Below, one piece after another: positions 26,060 to 36,976 of a stretch of DNA of 58,898 nucleotides. This DNA comes from Mnemiopsis leidyi. Its lineage: Eukaryota > Ctenophora > Tentaculata > Lobata > Bolinopsidae. The stretch is from positions 52,666 through 111,563 of the forward strand of contig JH153629.1 in NCBI GenBank assembly GCA_000226015.1, read 5' to 3'. A program made the position numbers and the translations under genes. Positions within the stretch are counted from its first letter, which is position 1. Every line of letters begins with the position of its first letter. The notes beneath the pieces were generated by a model. That model did not search any database. It was not told where the DNA came from and was given only the letters and a program-made list of their open reading frames with translations.

Positions 26060-27450
26060 CATGAATGTTGTCGCGGTTACGCCAGACTCTCGAGTCTCGC
26101 AAATTGTTGTCTGACTTTGTCCGACTCTTATTCCCTGAGAATAAATTGTCGGGAGGCTTCGCCCTGCCGTACAAACAAATCGTCAGACTTAAATTGTCAG
26201 ACTTTGTCCGACCCTCAAATTCAATCCTCATTCCCCGAGAATAAAATGTCGGGAGGGTGCGCGCTGCCGTACAACGCGCATAAGGGCTCTGGTTAGAGCA
26301 AAATGCATTGCTCTAACCAAAGCACTGGACCTTTTGAATTGAGTGCGTCGCGCCGCGCCCTGCACCAGAGGTTGACTTGACGAGATTGTCTGACTTTGTC
26401 CGACCCTCATTCGAAGCGAATAGAGGAGAATAAAATGACGGGAGGGTGCGCGCTGCTGTACAATGACNNNNNNNNNNNNNNNNNNNNNNNNNNNNNNNNN
26501 NNNNNNNNNNNNNNNNNNNNNNNNNNNNNNNNNNNAGAGAGAATAAATAAAGGAAGGGTGCGCGCTGCAGTACACCCGCGCGCGGCGTAAGCACTTGGTT
26601 AGGTGAACAAAATGTTGACGAGATTATATCCGTCTAACGTTCTAACGTGAGTCGGGTATCACCGCGACAAACAAAATGCAAACATCGCCACTCTATTTTT
26701 GAAAATCTGATTGACAATAGTGATTGTACAGCAGCGCGCACCCTCCCGTCATTTTATTTTCTTCGAATGAGGGTCGGACAACGTCAAACAAGACAAGTGA
26801 GCGCAATTGTTTGACTTTTTCAGACCCTCCACCCTCATTCGAAGCAAATATAATAATTAGGAATAACATGACGGGTGGATGTGCGCTGCCGTAAAACGCG
26901 TAGTTGTATGCAAAGACAGCCGCGTAACTAGTCAATTGTTGTACAGCAGCGCGCACTCGCCAACCTCCCGTCATTTAATGCAATATCAAATATTTTGATA
27001 TTTTTAAAGCTTGCTCCAACCAGAGCCCTTTTGCGCGCGCCGCGTCGCTTGTCTGTCTTTGTCCGACCCTCATTCGAAGCAAATAAAATGACGGGAGTGG
27101 GGAGGGTGCGCGCTGCTGTACAACGCGTCGCGCGCCTTCAGAGGTAGCAGCCGCCGCGCGCGGCGTAAGGAACTGGTTAGGTAAATAACAAATAGCTAAC
27201 ATAAAAACAAAAGCAAGCCATTCAATATAAAAATAAAAAAGAACTTTGCCTGGTTAAAGAACTCAGCTACAATTTGAACTAATTTCTACTTCATTATTTC
27301 TTAACGAGATTATATCCGTTTACCGTTCTAAAGAAACGTTTAGCTTTGAGCTGCGAGATTCGGGTATTGTACAGCAGCGCGCACCCTTGCCTCATTTTAT
27401 TTTAATTTTATTCGCTTCGAATGAGGGTCGGACAAAGTCAGACAAGCTAA
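26060..27450. repeat. Cluster of short interspersed repeats in both orientations, with a sequence gap
   Basis: At least seven copies of an ~80-90 bp unit lie here. The forward form starts tgactttgtccgaccctcat, continues through gaataaaatgacgggagggtg and ends cgcgctgctgtacaacgcg. Forward copies are near 26120, 26187, 26387, 26812 and 27048; reverse copies near 26725, 26940 and 27367. They differ by small indels. A 68-N gap (26468-26535) interrupts the cluster. Neighbouring copies in opposite orientation could form hairpins. The long open frames here are artefacts of these repeats and of N. The family is unknown; a MITE or SINE is likely. Confidence 0.8.
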
Positions 27451-28300
27451 GTCGGGTATCACCGCAACAAATTGTTTTATGCTGCTTTGTAGGTTGATAA
27501 CCTATTGTCGCGGCCATCACGCGCTCTCGCGCATTTCGAAAAATTCTAAACGCTCATCGCCCGTTAAATGCTGCTTCTTTAAAAATTCTTATCGTAGCTG
27601 CAGTTTTTGCTAAATTAAATATCATTTTACGAATTAATATTAATCTATTGCCTCATAACTGCTCTGTTAAAACTTATTTTTTATTTCAAAAAGCTTTTGG
27701 AATGTCATGTGTCCCTTAATCTACTCGAGGCCACGTGTATTTTCTAGTAGTAGTATCTAATATTTTATATCTCAATTTCTGCTGCGTCTTTGAATTATAA
27801 GCTTTCCGTCAAAAAGTTAATTCTGATAACTTTTCAGGTTTCAACAAGCAACTGTAAGTCATGTCCTCACCTGCGTGGATCTGTGAACGCATCAGTTTTG
27901 GCTGTTGCTTTCTACAGACTATCCCAAAATACGAAGCTTGCTAACTATAACAATAAACAAACTCATCTGTTCTAGCCTTTTTGACTAGTCCCATCATATC
28001 ACCTCTTGGCTCTTTTAATTTTGCTTTCTTAATGTCATTGTCTCTCTCCTTTATTGTCTGATTTCTCCTTTTAAGTTTTACTTCTGGTTTCTCAATCTAA
28101 CTTTTCCTCTTAGTTGTCCTCTTCAGTCTTCAGTTTGGTTTGCATTATATGATCCGACATTCGTCAACCTTTGCGTTATACACAACCTCTGAATTATACA
28201 TTCCTGTATAAATTCTACGTTTGTATGTAAAATGCTGAGATAAACTCGAAGTCAATTCAGTACAGACATTGCCATTTTACTGATGATACTGCCACTTAAC
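27451..28300. other. Intergenic
   Basis: AT-rich sequence with only short open frames. I see no gene or repeat to report. Confidence 0.4.
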
Positions 28301-28304
28301 TAGT

Positions 28305-28915
28305 GAGGTAGGCCCAGACAACATGAAAGTTTACCATCTTCTTTTTAAACCACATCAAAATCATTGATAACAACGTGAGTAACAGTAACTTAAATATTTA
28401 AAGCAACACTCATCCATGTGTGGGCATCTAAAAGGAGAACAACAACCTTGTAAGGGCACTTATATTACACGTTACCATATTTCCTTCAAACCATTTGCAT
28501 GTGGGCCCCTAACACATGATAAAATAAGGTCAATGACTCTTAGCCACCTATTCCAATCTTCCTTATATGGCCATGACAGACAGACAATCAAAGAAACAGA
28601 TTTTAGACTTTACAATGTAGACTAGGCAAGTAGGCCCAAACAAAGTGAAAGATTAGCCCCTTCTTTTGAATACCGCATCAAAAACATAAATCAGGAGGCA
28701 AGTTATAACAAATCTAGCATTCAAACATGCACTTGGTCGCTACCATACTTCCTTGTGACAATTTTCACATGGGGCCTAACCACCCATCACCAAATATGGT
28801 CTGTGACACCTGGTTACCCATCCAAAACTTCTTTATGTGGTCATGTCAGTCAAAAATCAAACAAACATATTTCAGAGATTATAAGATAGATTGTGGGCTT
28901 TACTTTTGTGAGGGT
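28305..28915. repeat. Degenerate ~310-bp tandem duplication upstream of PheRS beta
   Basis: The block starting aggcccagacaacatgaaag (about 28310) is repeated as aggcccaaacaaagtgaaag (about 28631). Matching order follows through accacatcaaaa / accgcatcaaaa, catgtgggcccctaac / catggggcctaac and atggccatgacag / tggtcatgtcag. Divergence is substantial, so it is old. It occupies the likely 5' flank of the following gene. Confidence 0.75.
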
Positions 28916-28999
28916 CAGTCATCTATACTTCTTTTTAGATTCTTTAAAATATCTTAGATCCGAGTGAGTAGCATGTTGAGTGTTAACTAATTAATCAGT

Positions 29000-29012
29000 G
29001 AATTCTTTTAGG
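29000..29012 (+). promoter_or_regulatory. Likely splice acceptor immediately before the PheRS beta start
   Basis: The run gaattcttttag/g ends one base before ATG 29013. It could be the 3' end of a 5'-UTR intron or a spliced-leader acceptor. No donor is identified. Confidence 0.45.
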
Positions 29013-30698
29013 ATGCCTACTATCACAGTAACTAGAGATATCCTATATGAAAGATTGGGACGTACTTTTAGCGATGAGGAATTCGAAGATGAGTGCTTCG
29101 ATTTTGGAATTGAACTAGACGATGTTGTGGAGGAAAGTGGTGTGGTAAAATTCAAAATAGACATTCCTGCAAATCGTTATGATCTTCTGTGTGTGGAAGG
29201 ACTTTCTAGAGCAATGAATGTTTTTAGAGAGCGTTCTGCTGCTCCAAAATTCATTGTCAAACCAAGTTCACTTCAAATGGTGCTGGATGACTCAGTTAAA
29301 TCTGTGCGCCCATACTGTGTTGCAGCAGTGCTTAGAAACATAACTTTCACTGAGGAAATATATAACAGTTTCATTTTGTTGCAGGATAAACTTCATCAAA
29401 ATATTGGTAGAGAAAGGTCATTGGTATCCATAGGCACTCATGACTTGGACACCATTCAAGGTCCATTTACCTATAAAGCCATGCCTCCAGAAGATATCAA
29501 GTTCCAGCCTCTCAATCAAGAGACTGTAATGAGTGCTAATGAAATGTTTGAAAAGTTTAAACAAACTTATTTAAAACCTTACCTTCAAATCATAGAAGGT
29601 AGCCCCCTTTATCCAATCATTACTGATGCCAATGATGTGGTCCTCTCTTTACCTCCAATAATAAATGGTGAGCACAGCAAGATTACTCTTGACACCAAAA
29701 ATGTTTTTATTGAAGTTACTGCCAAAGACCGAGAAAAAGCAAAGATTGTGCTAGACACCATTTGCACTATGTTCAGTGAACACTGTGCAGATCAGTTTAC
29801 TTGTGAAGGTGTTGAGGTAGTTTCTAGTAGCGGCTCTGTCACCACTCCTAAAATGAACTATAGGACTGAGGTGTGTAGTGCCAAAGAAATGTGTTTGAAG
29901 AGTGGAATTACTGATCTAACACCTGAAGCTGTAGCAAATTTACTCTGCAGAATGTACTTGCCCTCAAAAGCCATAGGAGATGAAGTATCTGTTGAAGTAG
30001 GACCTACAAGACACGATATTTTACACCAATGTGATATCGAGGAAGATGTTGCAATAGCCTATGGATTTAACAACATTATCAAGCAAATACCAGACATTTA
30101 CACAATAGGAACAGAGCAAGAGGTAAACAAACTAACTGACAGTGTTAGAGAGGAGCTGGCAAGAGCAGGTTTCACCGAGGTTCTGACTTTTTCTCTGTGT
30201 TCCAGAGATGATGTGTCAACCAATCTAAGGATTCCACATGCTATTGGCAACGCTGTTCAAATTGCTAATCCTAAGACATTTGAGTTTCAAGTAGTTAGAA
30301 CTCAGCTGCTCCCAGGAATACTCAAAACTGTAAGCTGCAATAGAAAGATGCCACTTCCTCTCAAGCTATTTGAAGTGAGCGATGTGGTTCTTAAGGAAGC
30401 TGATGCTGATACTGGTTGTCAAAACTTGAGGAACGTCTGTGCTCTTTACTGTGGGAAGACTTCTGGGTTTGAAGTAGTACATGGGGTTCTTGACAGACTT
30501 ATGATGGCACTCAATGAGAAAAATTACTCGATACAACAGTCTTCAGACCCTATGTTCTTTTCAGGGAGGGGAGCTGATGTCATTTTAGGAAGCAAAAAAA
30601 TTGGGCATTTGGGAATCTTGCACCCTGAGGTCTTGGAGAAGTTTGAAATTACTTTGCCGTGTTCAGTGCTAGAAATAAATTTAGAACCACTCATTTGA
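29013..30698 (+). CDS. FARSB: Phenylalanine--tRNA ligase beta subunit, cytosolic type (intronless)
   Basis: One uninterrupted frame of 561 residues, near the usual ~590 of animal PheRS beta. PheRS is an alpha2-beta2 enzyme charging tRNA-Phe in the cytosol; the beta subunit supports assembly, tRNA binding and editing. Family landmarks run the whole length: MPTITVTRDILYERLGRTFS, DIPANRYDLLCVEGLSRAMN, SLVSIGTHDLDTIQGPFTY, LPPIINGEHSKITL (B3/B4 editing region), VGPTRHDILHQCDIEEDVAI (B5), RKMPLPLKLFEVSDVV and ILHPEVLEKFEITLPCSVLE. The start is set by homology; the upstream in-frame GTG at 28998 is not used. A strong acceptor-like gaattcttttag lies one base before the ATG. It is more AT-rich than its neighbours and has no introns, while every other gene here is split. 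It is intact, so it is either an old retrogene or the native gene with one 5' intron or trans-splice site. Confidence 0.96.
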   Translation: MPTITVTRDILYERLGRTFSDEEFEDECFDFGIELDDVVEESGVVKFKIDIPANRYDLLCVEGLSRAMNVFRERSAAPKFIVKPSSLQMVLDDSVKSVRPYCVAAVLRNITFTEEIYNSFILLQDKLHQNIGRERSLVSIGTHDLDTIQGPFTYKAMPPEDIKFQPLNQETVMSANEMFEKFKQTYLKPYLQIIEGSPLYPIITDANDVVLSLPPIINGEHSKITLDTKNVFIEVTAKDREKAKIVLDTICTMFSEHCADQFTCEGVEVVSSSGSVTTPKMNYRTEVCSAKEMCLKSGITDLTPEAVANLLCRMYLPSKAIGDEVSVEVGPTRHDILHQCDIEEDVAIAYGFNNIIKQIPDIYTIGTEQEVNKLTDSVREELARAGFTEVLTFSLCSRDDVSTNLRIPHAIGNAVQIANPKTFEFQVVRTQLLPGILKTVSCNRKMPLPLKLFEVSDVVLKEADADTGCQNLRNVCALYCGKTSGFEVVHGVLDRLMMALNEKNYSIQQSSDPMFFSGRGADVILGSKKIGHLGILHPEVLEKFEITLPCSVLEINLEPLI

Positions 30699-31229
30699 GT
30701 TGAATAGATTATATATTAAATTATAAGCTTATTTTTGAAAGTATCTTAATATGTGATTATTTTTGGGACTAGCAAAATTGGCTAAATCTTATCCGGATTT
30801 TTGGAACGTATTACAATACATGGAATGTTTTCAAATATACTCATACACAGCTTGCACTCTATTGTAATTTTACTAAGCTTGTTAAATTATTTTTGTTATG
30901 TTAATTTGAGCCCGACCTTTTGCCAATGACATTCAATGATAACGAACTCGATTATCATTTAGTTGTTAAAATAATATGGTGGATCTTATTCAGACTGACT
31001 AGTAAATTAAATAATGGGATCAATATTTGTCGTTGAAATTGTTTCGTTGTGACTGCTTCTCAGCCAATTATCATAATTTGCAAAATTCAAACTTTCTTAC
31101 AATGGAACTTTGAAACGATTTATGAAATTGTTTAAGTTTGTAAAACCAAAATTATTGTCATCCAACAAATCAAATAGAATTCCATAACGACTGTTTGCAC
31201 TAGAGATGGTATCAGATATATAGTATGTT
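30699..31229. other. Intergenic between PheRS beta and the FRS2-like gene
   Basis: AT-rich spacer of about 530 bases. An attaaa shortly after the PheRS stop may serve as a polyadenylation signal. No coding potential was seen. Confidence 0.45.
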
Positions 31230-33004
31230 ATGGGACAATGTGTAAGGAAGCTGAGTAATCTTCTGGAAGAGACGGAGCCAGCTCCCTACAGTTACAAAGC
31301 GTCAATACACTCCACAGAGACTGCCAAGGCTACTCACAAGGGAAACCTTTTACTAACGGACAATGAAATTCTCTTCTATGAGAATAAGAAGGTTTGTGTT
31401 TTGGTGATTTTCTGTATAATTAAGTTTTTTTCAGAACATTATTTGTGTAATTGTGTGTTCTTATTTTTATGTGAGTCTGTGTCCATTTATGAGCTGTCTG
31501 TGTCCATGTTTATCTGCTGTGTCTGCTACATTACTGTTTTGTGTGTCTGCTAATCTTCACACGTTGCTGTATTTGCTTACCTTTTCAGCAAGAACCTCTT
31601 TACCAATGGGAACTACAGTTTATAAGAAAGTATGGAATAGAGAAGAAAATATTTTCTATTCACGCAGGATCACGTACTAAAACTGGAGAGGTAATGACAA
31701 TCATATCTTGTTCACATGTACCTAAACATGTACCTACACATGTACCTCCGCTAAATTACTTACATGCTGTATACGTACAATTATTTGAACAAGATGTTTC
31801 CGTTGAAATATATTTGTAATTCTCAATTCCCTGTTTCATTTTCATGCTCTCTCATAGTTCTCTGTTTATACGATCTCTAATTTTACGACACAATGTAGTG
31901 TAGTGTACAGAATGTAGTGTACAGAATGTGCTTCATACAGTATCACACCCAGTTCTCCACATTCCAGCAGTAATAAAAAGTACTGCCCCCCAAGTTCAGG
32001 TCCCAAGTCCCGATAGTGGGCTAGACCGGAAATACAGCTCAAGTTTCACACCGTTCAGGGCCAGTATTTGTTCCGATGTAGCAATGCTGACCAGCTGTCG
32101 GAGGAATTGCAGAAGAGAATAGCTGCTATGAAGGAGAAGTTTGAAATGACAAAACTGTCGACTAGTCAGTGGAAATACCGCAACTCTGCTAACTCAGGAT
32201 CAGGTGTGAATTGTTGGGTGGTACCGGTTCAAAACCTACTCGTACCTTTAAAATGTCTTCAGAGACCCCTCTAGGAGCTTAGCATATCTAGAACATTTAT
32301 TGATGCAGATTGGCGATTGCACTGTAGCTGTTTATTCTTAATAACTGAAGCTAACTGTTGTCCCTCTGCAGACTCTGTAGGATCTTCCTCTGCGCAGCGT
32401 CCCTCCAACTCGCATGCGTACTCCGCGGAAAATGAGGTGGACGGTCCCCAGACCGAATACATCAACATCCTGGACGATCAGAATTACGAAAATGTCAAAT
32501 CTCCGCCAAAAAGACATCGGAGTAGCAAACAGAGCGTGCAAAGTGACTTACATAACACTCAGAGCTACATAGAGGTAACTGATGATCACAATTCACATCA
32601 CTCTTAGTTACATACATAACACATGATCACATAACATAAACAATAAAGTTAATATTGAGGTTACACATCAAATCACTCTCAGTAATATTTAATATGTTAT
32701 AAAAGAAAGATTATAGACCTGTAACATAGATTATGGAGGTAACATAGATTATGGAGGTAACATAGATGATTTATGACACACCTAAGATGTCTCTCTGGAT
32801 CTCCGGCTGTAACACAACGTCACAAGTACGGATATGAAAACTTCACAACAATTTCAGCTGGAGCAGAAGACGGAGGAGAGCATGTCCCCCCGATTGAACC
32901 CCGCTGTGCAGCCCCGACCTGAACCACAGTCCACCAACTACGTCGAGGTGGACATTCAGACTACTCAAGCCATGATCTCAATATCTCAAAACAAGGATCT
33001 GTGA
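31230..33004 (+). CDS. FRS2-like PTB-domain adaptor (5 exons)
   Basis: Exons 31230-31391, 31589-31690, 32059-32203, 32372-32574 and 32858-33004 join in phase to 252 residues. The N-terminal MGQCVRK fits a myristoylation signal plus palmitoylatable Cys, as in FRS2. Residues about 20-120 form an IRS-type PTB domain: GNLLLTDNEILFYE, then YQWELQFIRKYG, IFSIHAGSRTKTGEGQYLFR and a C-terminal helix ADQLSEELQKRI. The rest is disordered with Tyr motifs TEYINI and QNYENV (YxN, the Grb2-SH2 type), plus SYIEL and NYVEV. Known FRS2/3 proteins link FGF and Trk receptors to Grb2 and Shp2 at the membrane; this protein is about half their length. A DOK-type adaptor is the main alternative, but there is no PH domain and the myristoylation site favours FRS2. 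Confidence 0.85.
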
Positions 33005-36000
33005 TGTTTGTTCAGTGAAAATATCGCTATTTCCAGTCCTGGCCTCTAAGAAGGAATATTCAAGTGTGGCAAAAATTTCAACTTGTTTTGAATTCCAGAT
33101 AAGCTATAAGTAAAATCACGACACGGTCTTTTCAAAAGAGATTACATAATAATTACGATTACATAGTAATTGCGAGATAATTACAAGATGCAAGGTCGGC
33201 TCACTCCCTATTTAAAATTGCCTTAGAAAATCATCTACTTCCATGCAAAGGGAAGCCGCACCGAGGTTCTAAATATCTTTTTTAAATATGTGTAAATCTT
33301 ACCAGCCATGGGGTGAGTAAATCCTCCTGAACTGCTGCGAGGTGAAGTAAAATGGAAAAATGGATCACAAACTCCCATAATTCTTGAAAATGTAGCTTTT
33401 AGGTTAATCTACCTAATTGATCAGCCAAAATGATCGATTATTTAGATTTTGCTAAAAGTACCCAGAAAATTTGTGCGATATTACAGTGGTGCCACCACCA
33501 CTGAAGCTGTGCATTGGGCCGTGTTCAAAGGAGAAGGTATTGTACACAACTACACTTGAGAAGGTATTGTGCACAGCTAAACTTGAGAAGGTATTGTGCA
33601 CAGCTACACTTGAATATTCCTTCTAGTCCTAGCCGATGTCTCACTTCTAGTAGTTTACAGTAGAAATATCGCTAGTCGCACCTAGCATAAGCTACTAGTG
33701 ATTCGTTTTAGGATTAACCGATTGTAATTTTGTTGATTGATTTACAAATATGTGTGGACATAACACTTTTATTTTAGGCAGCCAAAATTTTGGATTGATT
33801 TTAAAATAAAGTTATGCAGAGATTGTTTGTTGGACATTCTGCAGAGACTGTTTAATAGACACGCAGAGCGTGCAGCCATGCATCGAGCTCTTCTGCTCAA
33901 AGTTAAATTATCCTTTGGAAAATTCTATAAATATCCTAAGTATTGTTTCCACACCTTGTGTCCGATATGATTGGAACTTCTCCCTTTAGAAGTTACATTA
34001 TTGCAAATTTTATATACTTTAAGGGACTTTAAATTGGTCCAATGGTCTCCATTTGTACGTTAACCTAGACTACAAGTGCACTATGCAGTCACTCTTCTTA
34101 CAACTTTACAACCTTGATAAACAGCTATCTTGTTTTCTAATGATGTTTTCTCGACACTTTCAATATCTTTTAAGCAAGCAATTTGTGTTGATTCATTTAT
34201 CTCCATAAGTAATTGATCGCTATCTGTTGAAAGTTCGGGAGAAACGATAATTTGGGTTTTAATTTAAAAATTTGTGGTGACCGTTGTTTTGTTTTTATTT
34301 TCTATTTTTATTTTCATAAAAGCCAAATTTAAGAGGGTACTTCTATCTTTTAAAATGAAATATATGGCATTTTCCTATTTAGAGGGTACTACTATCTCTT
34401 AAAATGAAATATATGGCATTTTCCTATTTATGCCCGATTTCTGCTGTTGAGTGAGATTACATTACGATCTTATCGATTTGAGAACATCTTCAGTGTGAAA
34501 TTTGAAAATAAAAATGCATTTTTAGCAGTGATTTCGTGATAAGAATTGGGAAACGTCTCTGTTTGGACTTTTGAGAAACAACTCAGATTGTGCAATATCA
34601 ACACGTTCACAGTGTTTGATATCATCGTTAAAACAAGTATTTGTCTTGCCTTTAGACCATGGTCTAGAGGTTTGACGTTCGGGTGCGAAATTCCAAGAAA
34701 GTGATCTTACGTTATGAATAAAGGAATTACCTCCCAATTAAGTGCAGAATTGTTTAAGGTGTAAATTTGATACGAGATTATTTTTGAATTTGTTAAATTC
34801 TAAACTTGGACGGATATACCTACTATTATATATTTTACGCTTAAAATGACGCAATCATGTCAAAAGGGTCCTTACTGTAAGTCTGTTTATTGTCGATGTA
34901 TGATATATCGTACGTACATAATGTCATCCTGTGATATGTATGCTGGAACGTGTTCGTTACAAGGCGTCTATCATGACATTTCTTTTAGATCACTGAAAGT
35001 TTCTCACTGCATCTCAACTTGTGAACTAAGGTCATAACACTGGACATATTCTAACGTTTGGAATTTTAAAATTTGCAAGTGTGTCTTGATTTTTCAATTT
35101 AAACCAGAGTAGCCTTACCCACTTTGAGATTGGATTGGATAGGCTTTGATTTATTTACATGTTTATATAACTTTCTTATGTCTTACATCTTTATACTACA
35201 CGTTAATTTTATTTATACTTTTCCAGAGTTTTATATACCATTGCGTTACTGCTTCTTGTTTAATTGTTTGTACACTTTCAAGACTAAATCACAAATTAGG
35301 GACTGGACGTTGTGGCAGAGGACGCTACGGCGGAGTTTTTCAAAATCGTTTTGGACGCTACGGCGGTGTCCTTGTGCATTTGCTAGCCGAAGCAATCACT
35401 GACACTGTAACTTTGGTTTTCCCGTTACACTCACAGTTTAAAGTTACAAATTGAAGTAAAGTTATACCTTCGATAGATTAAAAATTTCAGTTGGAAAATG
35501 ACAGGAATCCAAATTCGTTGTTTGACTTTGAAATCTGTTAGATAAAGAAAATTGTAATATACACGATACGGTTAATTCCAGAGAGAGACTCCTCAACTTC
35601 CAAGTTCCAGTTTTTTACATTTTTTTACATTTTTAGAAAGTTTTTAAATTTCTAACCGAAACCACATTCATAAATTTCTCTAATTAAACTTTAAATTTTG
35701 GAGATTTCAATTTTGTCTGCACAGTGATTAACGGGAGACACAAATTACAATGTAAGTGATTAAGTTTCACAACAATAAACGAGAACAACGCTGTATTTCC
35801 ACTGTAGCGTTCCTAGTGACATGGCTCAACCGTCGTTTCCACACTTTTTTGGAAATCTCCGTTGTTGTGTCTACCGCCTTAGCGTCCTCCGCCTCAGCGT
35901 CCGATACCTTTAACACCACTCAGAGATTGGCTAGATTTAGAGAATTAATTGGATTGTCGAATGAGTAAACCAGTTTTGGTTGGCGTTAGGCAATTAATTT

Positions 36001-36976
36001 ACTTTTCATAAGTAAACACTGGACAGTTTGTTTCCACAAGATATTTTGTATTCGTTTAAGAAAATTTTGCAAGATTCTAACTTGCGGTCGCACTTAGATT
36101 ATATTAAAGGATTTAAAGAAGCCCTTAATACGTCGCCATAGATATTGTTTCATCTCCAAAGGAATCAACTTCTTGTATTTACATCATGTAAAATGAGTCA
36201 ATAAACAGCATTTATTAAATTGAAATAAGTCGTATCAATTGTTTTGTCATAACAAACGGGGCTGTAAAACATGACGTTTTACGAGCTATCGTCATAAATC
36301 TACCTTATCAACGAGATGGGCTTGACAAGTGGCACGTAGCGATTTCGACGGTCAAAGAATTTAAGTAGGTAGCGCGCAGTGACTTGAATATTTACCAATA
36401 TTATTTTGGCGCATGAAACGTACGCTCGTATTGCATGCTGTTAATACTTATGTGTGCCCCAGCTCGGAGCATGTTACATGTTACCTCCTACGTCACTACA
36501 TGCTGTCACCCAACAACGGTTTAACACTTACCGGTCCGATAACTCAATATTCTTGTCAGTTCGCACATGAACGAGGTTGTTGTTATAGCAACAGAATGAT
36601 TACTGAGCTGGTGCACGTGCAGTCGATCAAACTTTACTTCAACTGACATGTAATACGTTTTTAGTAGTCCAGTAGGACAGAGATTTTACGATTTTAATTT
36701 ATTCCGCTGAATTCCGAAGATAAACCGCCAACACTTAAAAGCCACCGGGGATTCTTCTTATTGGTACCAGTTATTATTGGTAAGCGATAAAAATAAAGAT
36801 CATTCAATCTGAAAACCTGCGTTGGGACGCAGTGACAAAATTTTAATGATAACAGAAATACTAACAGAAATACTGGTTTTAATTTTTGTCCCCAGTTCAC
36901 GTAGTTATTTCGGGAGTTTCGATTTCCGGAGAGAATTAAAAACATTTTTTCAGGTAACCGCGTAAAAGATTTCAAG
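33005..36976. other. Gene-poor interval
   Basis: I see no convincing gene. Tandem repeats: three ~34-bp units with gagaaggtattgtgcacagc at about 33530-33612, and two 49-bp units with aatgaaatatatggcatttt at about 34329-34428. At 35320-35370 a ggacgctacggcgg motif occurs twice. A plus-strand frame at 35756-35968 contains a hydrophobic stretch and ends in NTTQRLARFREL beside a possible donor (atga/gtaaac, 35964). It might be a first exon, but I found no continuation. Confidence 0.45.

Noticed and set aside
26228-26594. Frames crossing the N gap
   Set aside because: Open only because the N run has no stops; the flanks are repeat units.
29013-30698. PheRS beta as a dead processed pseudogene
   Set aside because: The frame is intact over 561 codons and all landmark motifs are conserved. 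No poly-A tail or target duplication was obvious.
35756-35968. Possible first exon with a signal-like stretch and NTTQRLARFREL
   Set aside because: Faintly like an aminopeptidase P N-terminus, but there is no ATG in frame and no following exon was found.
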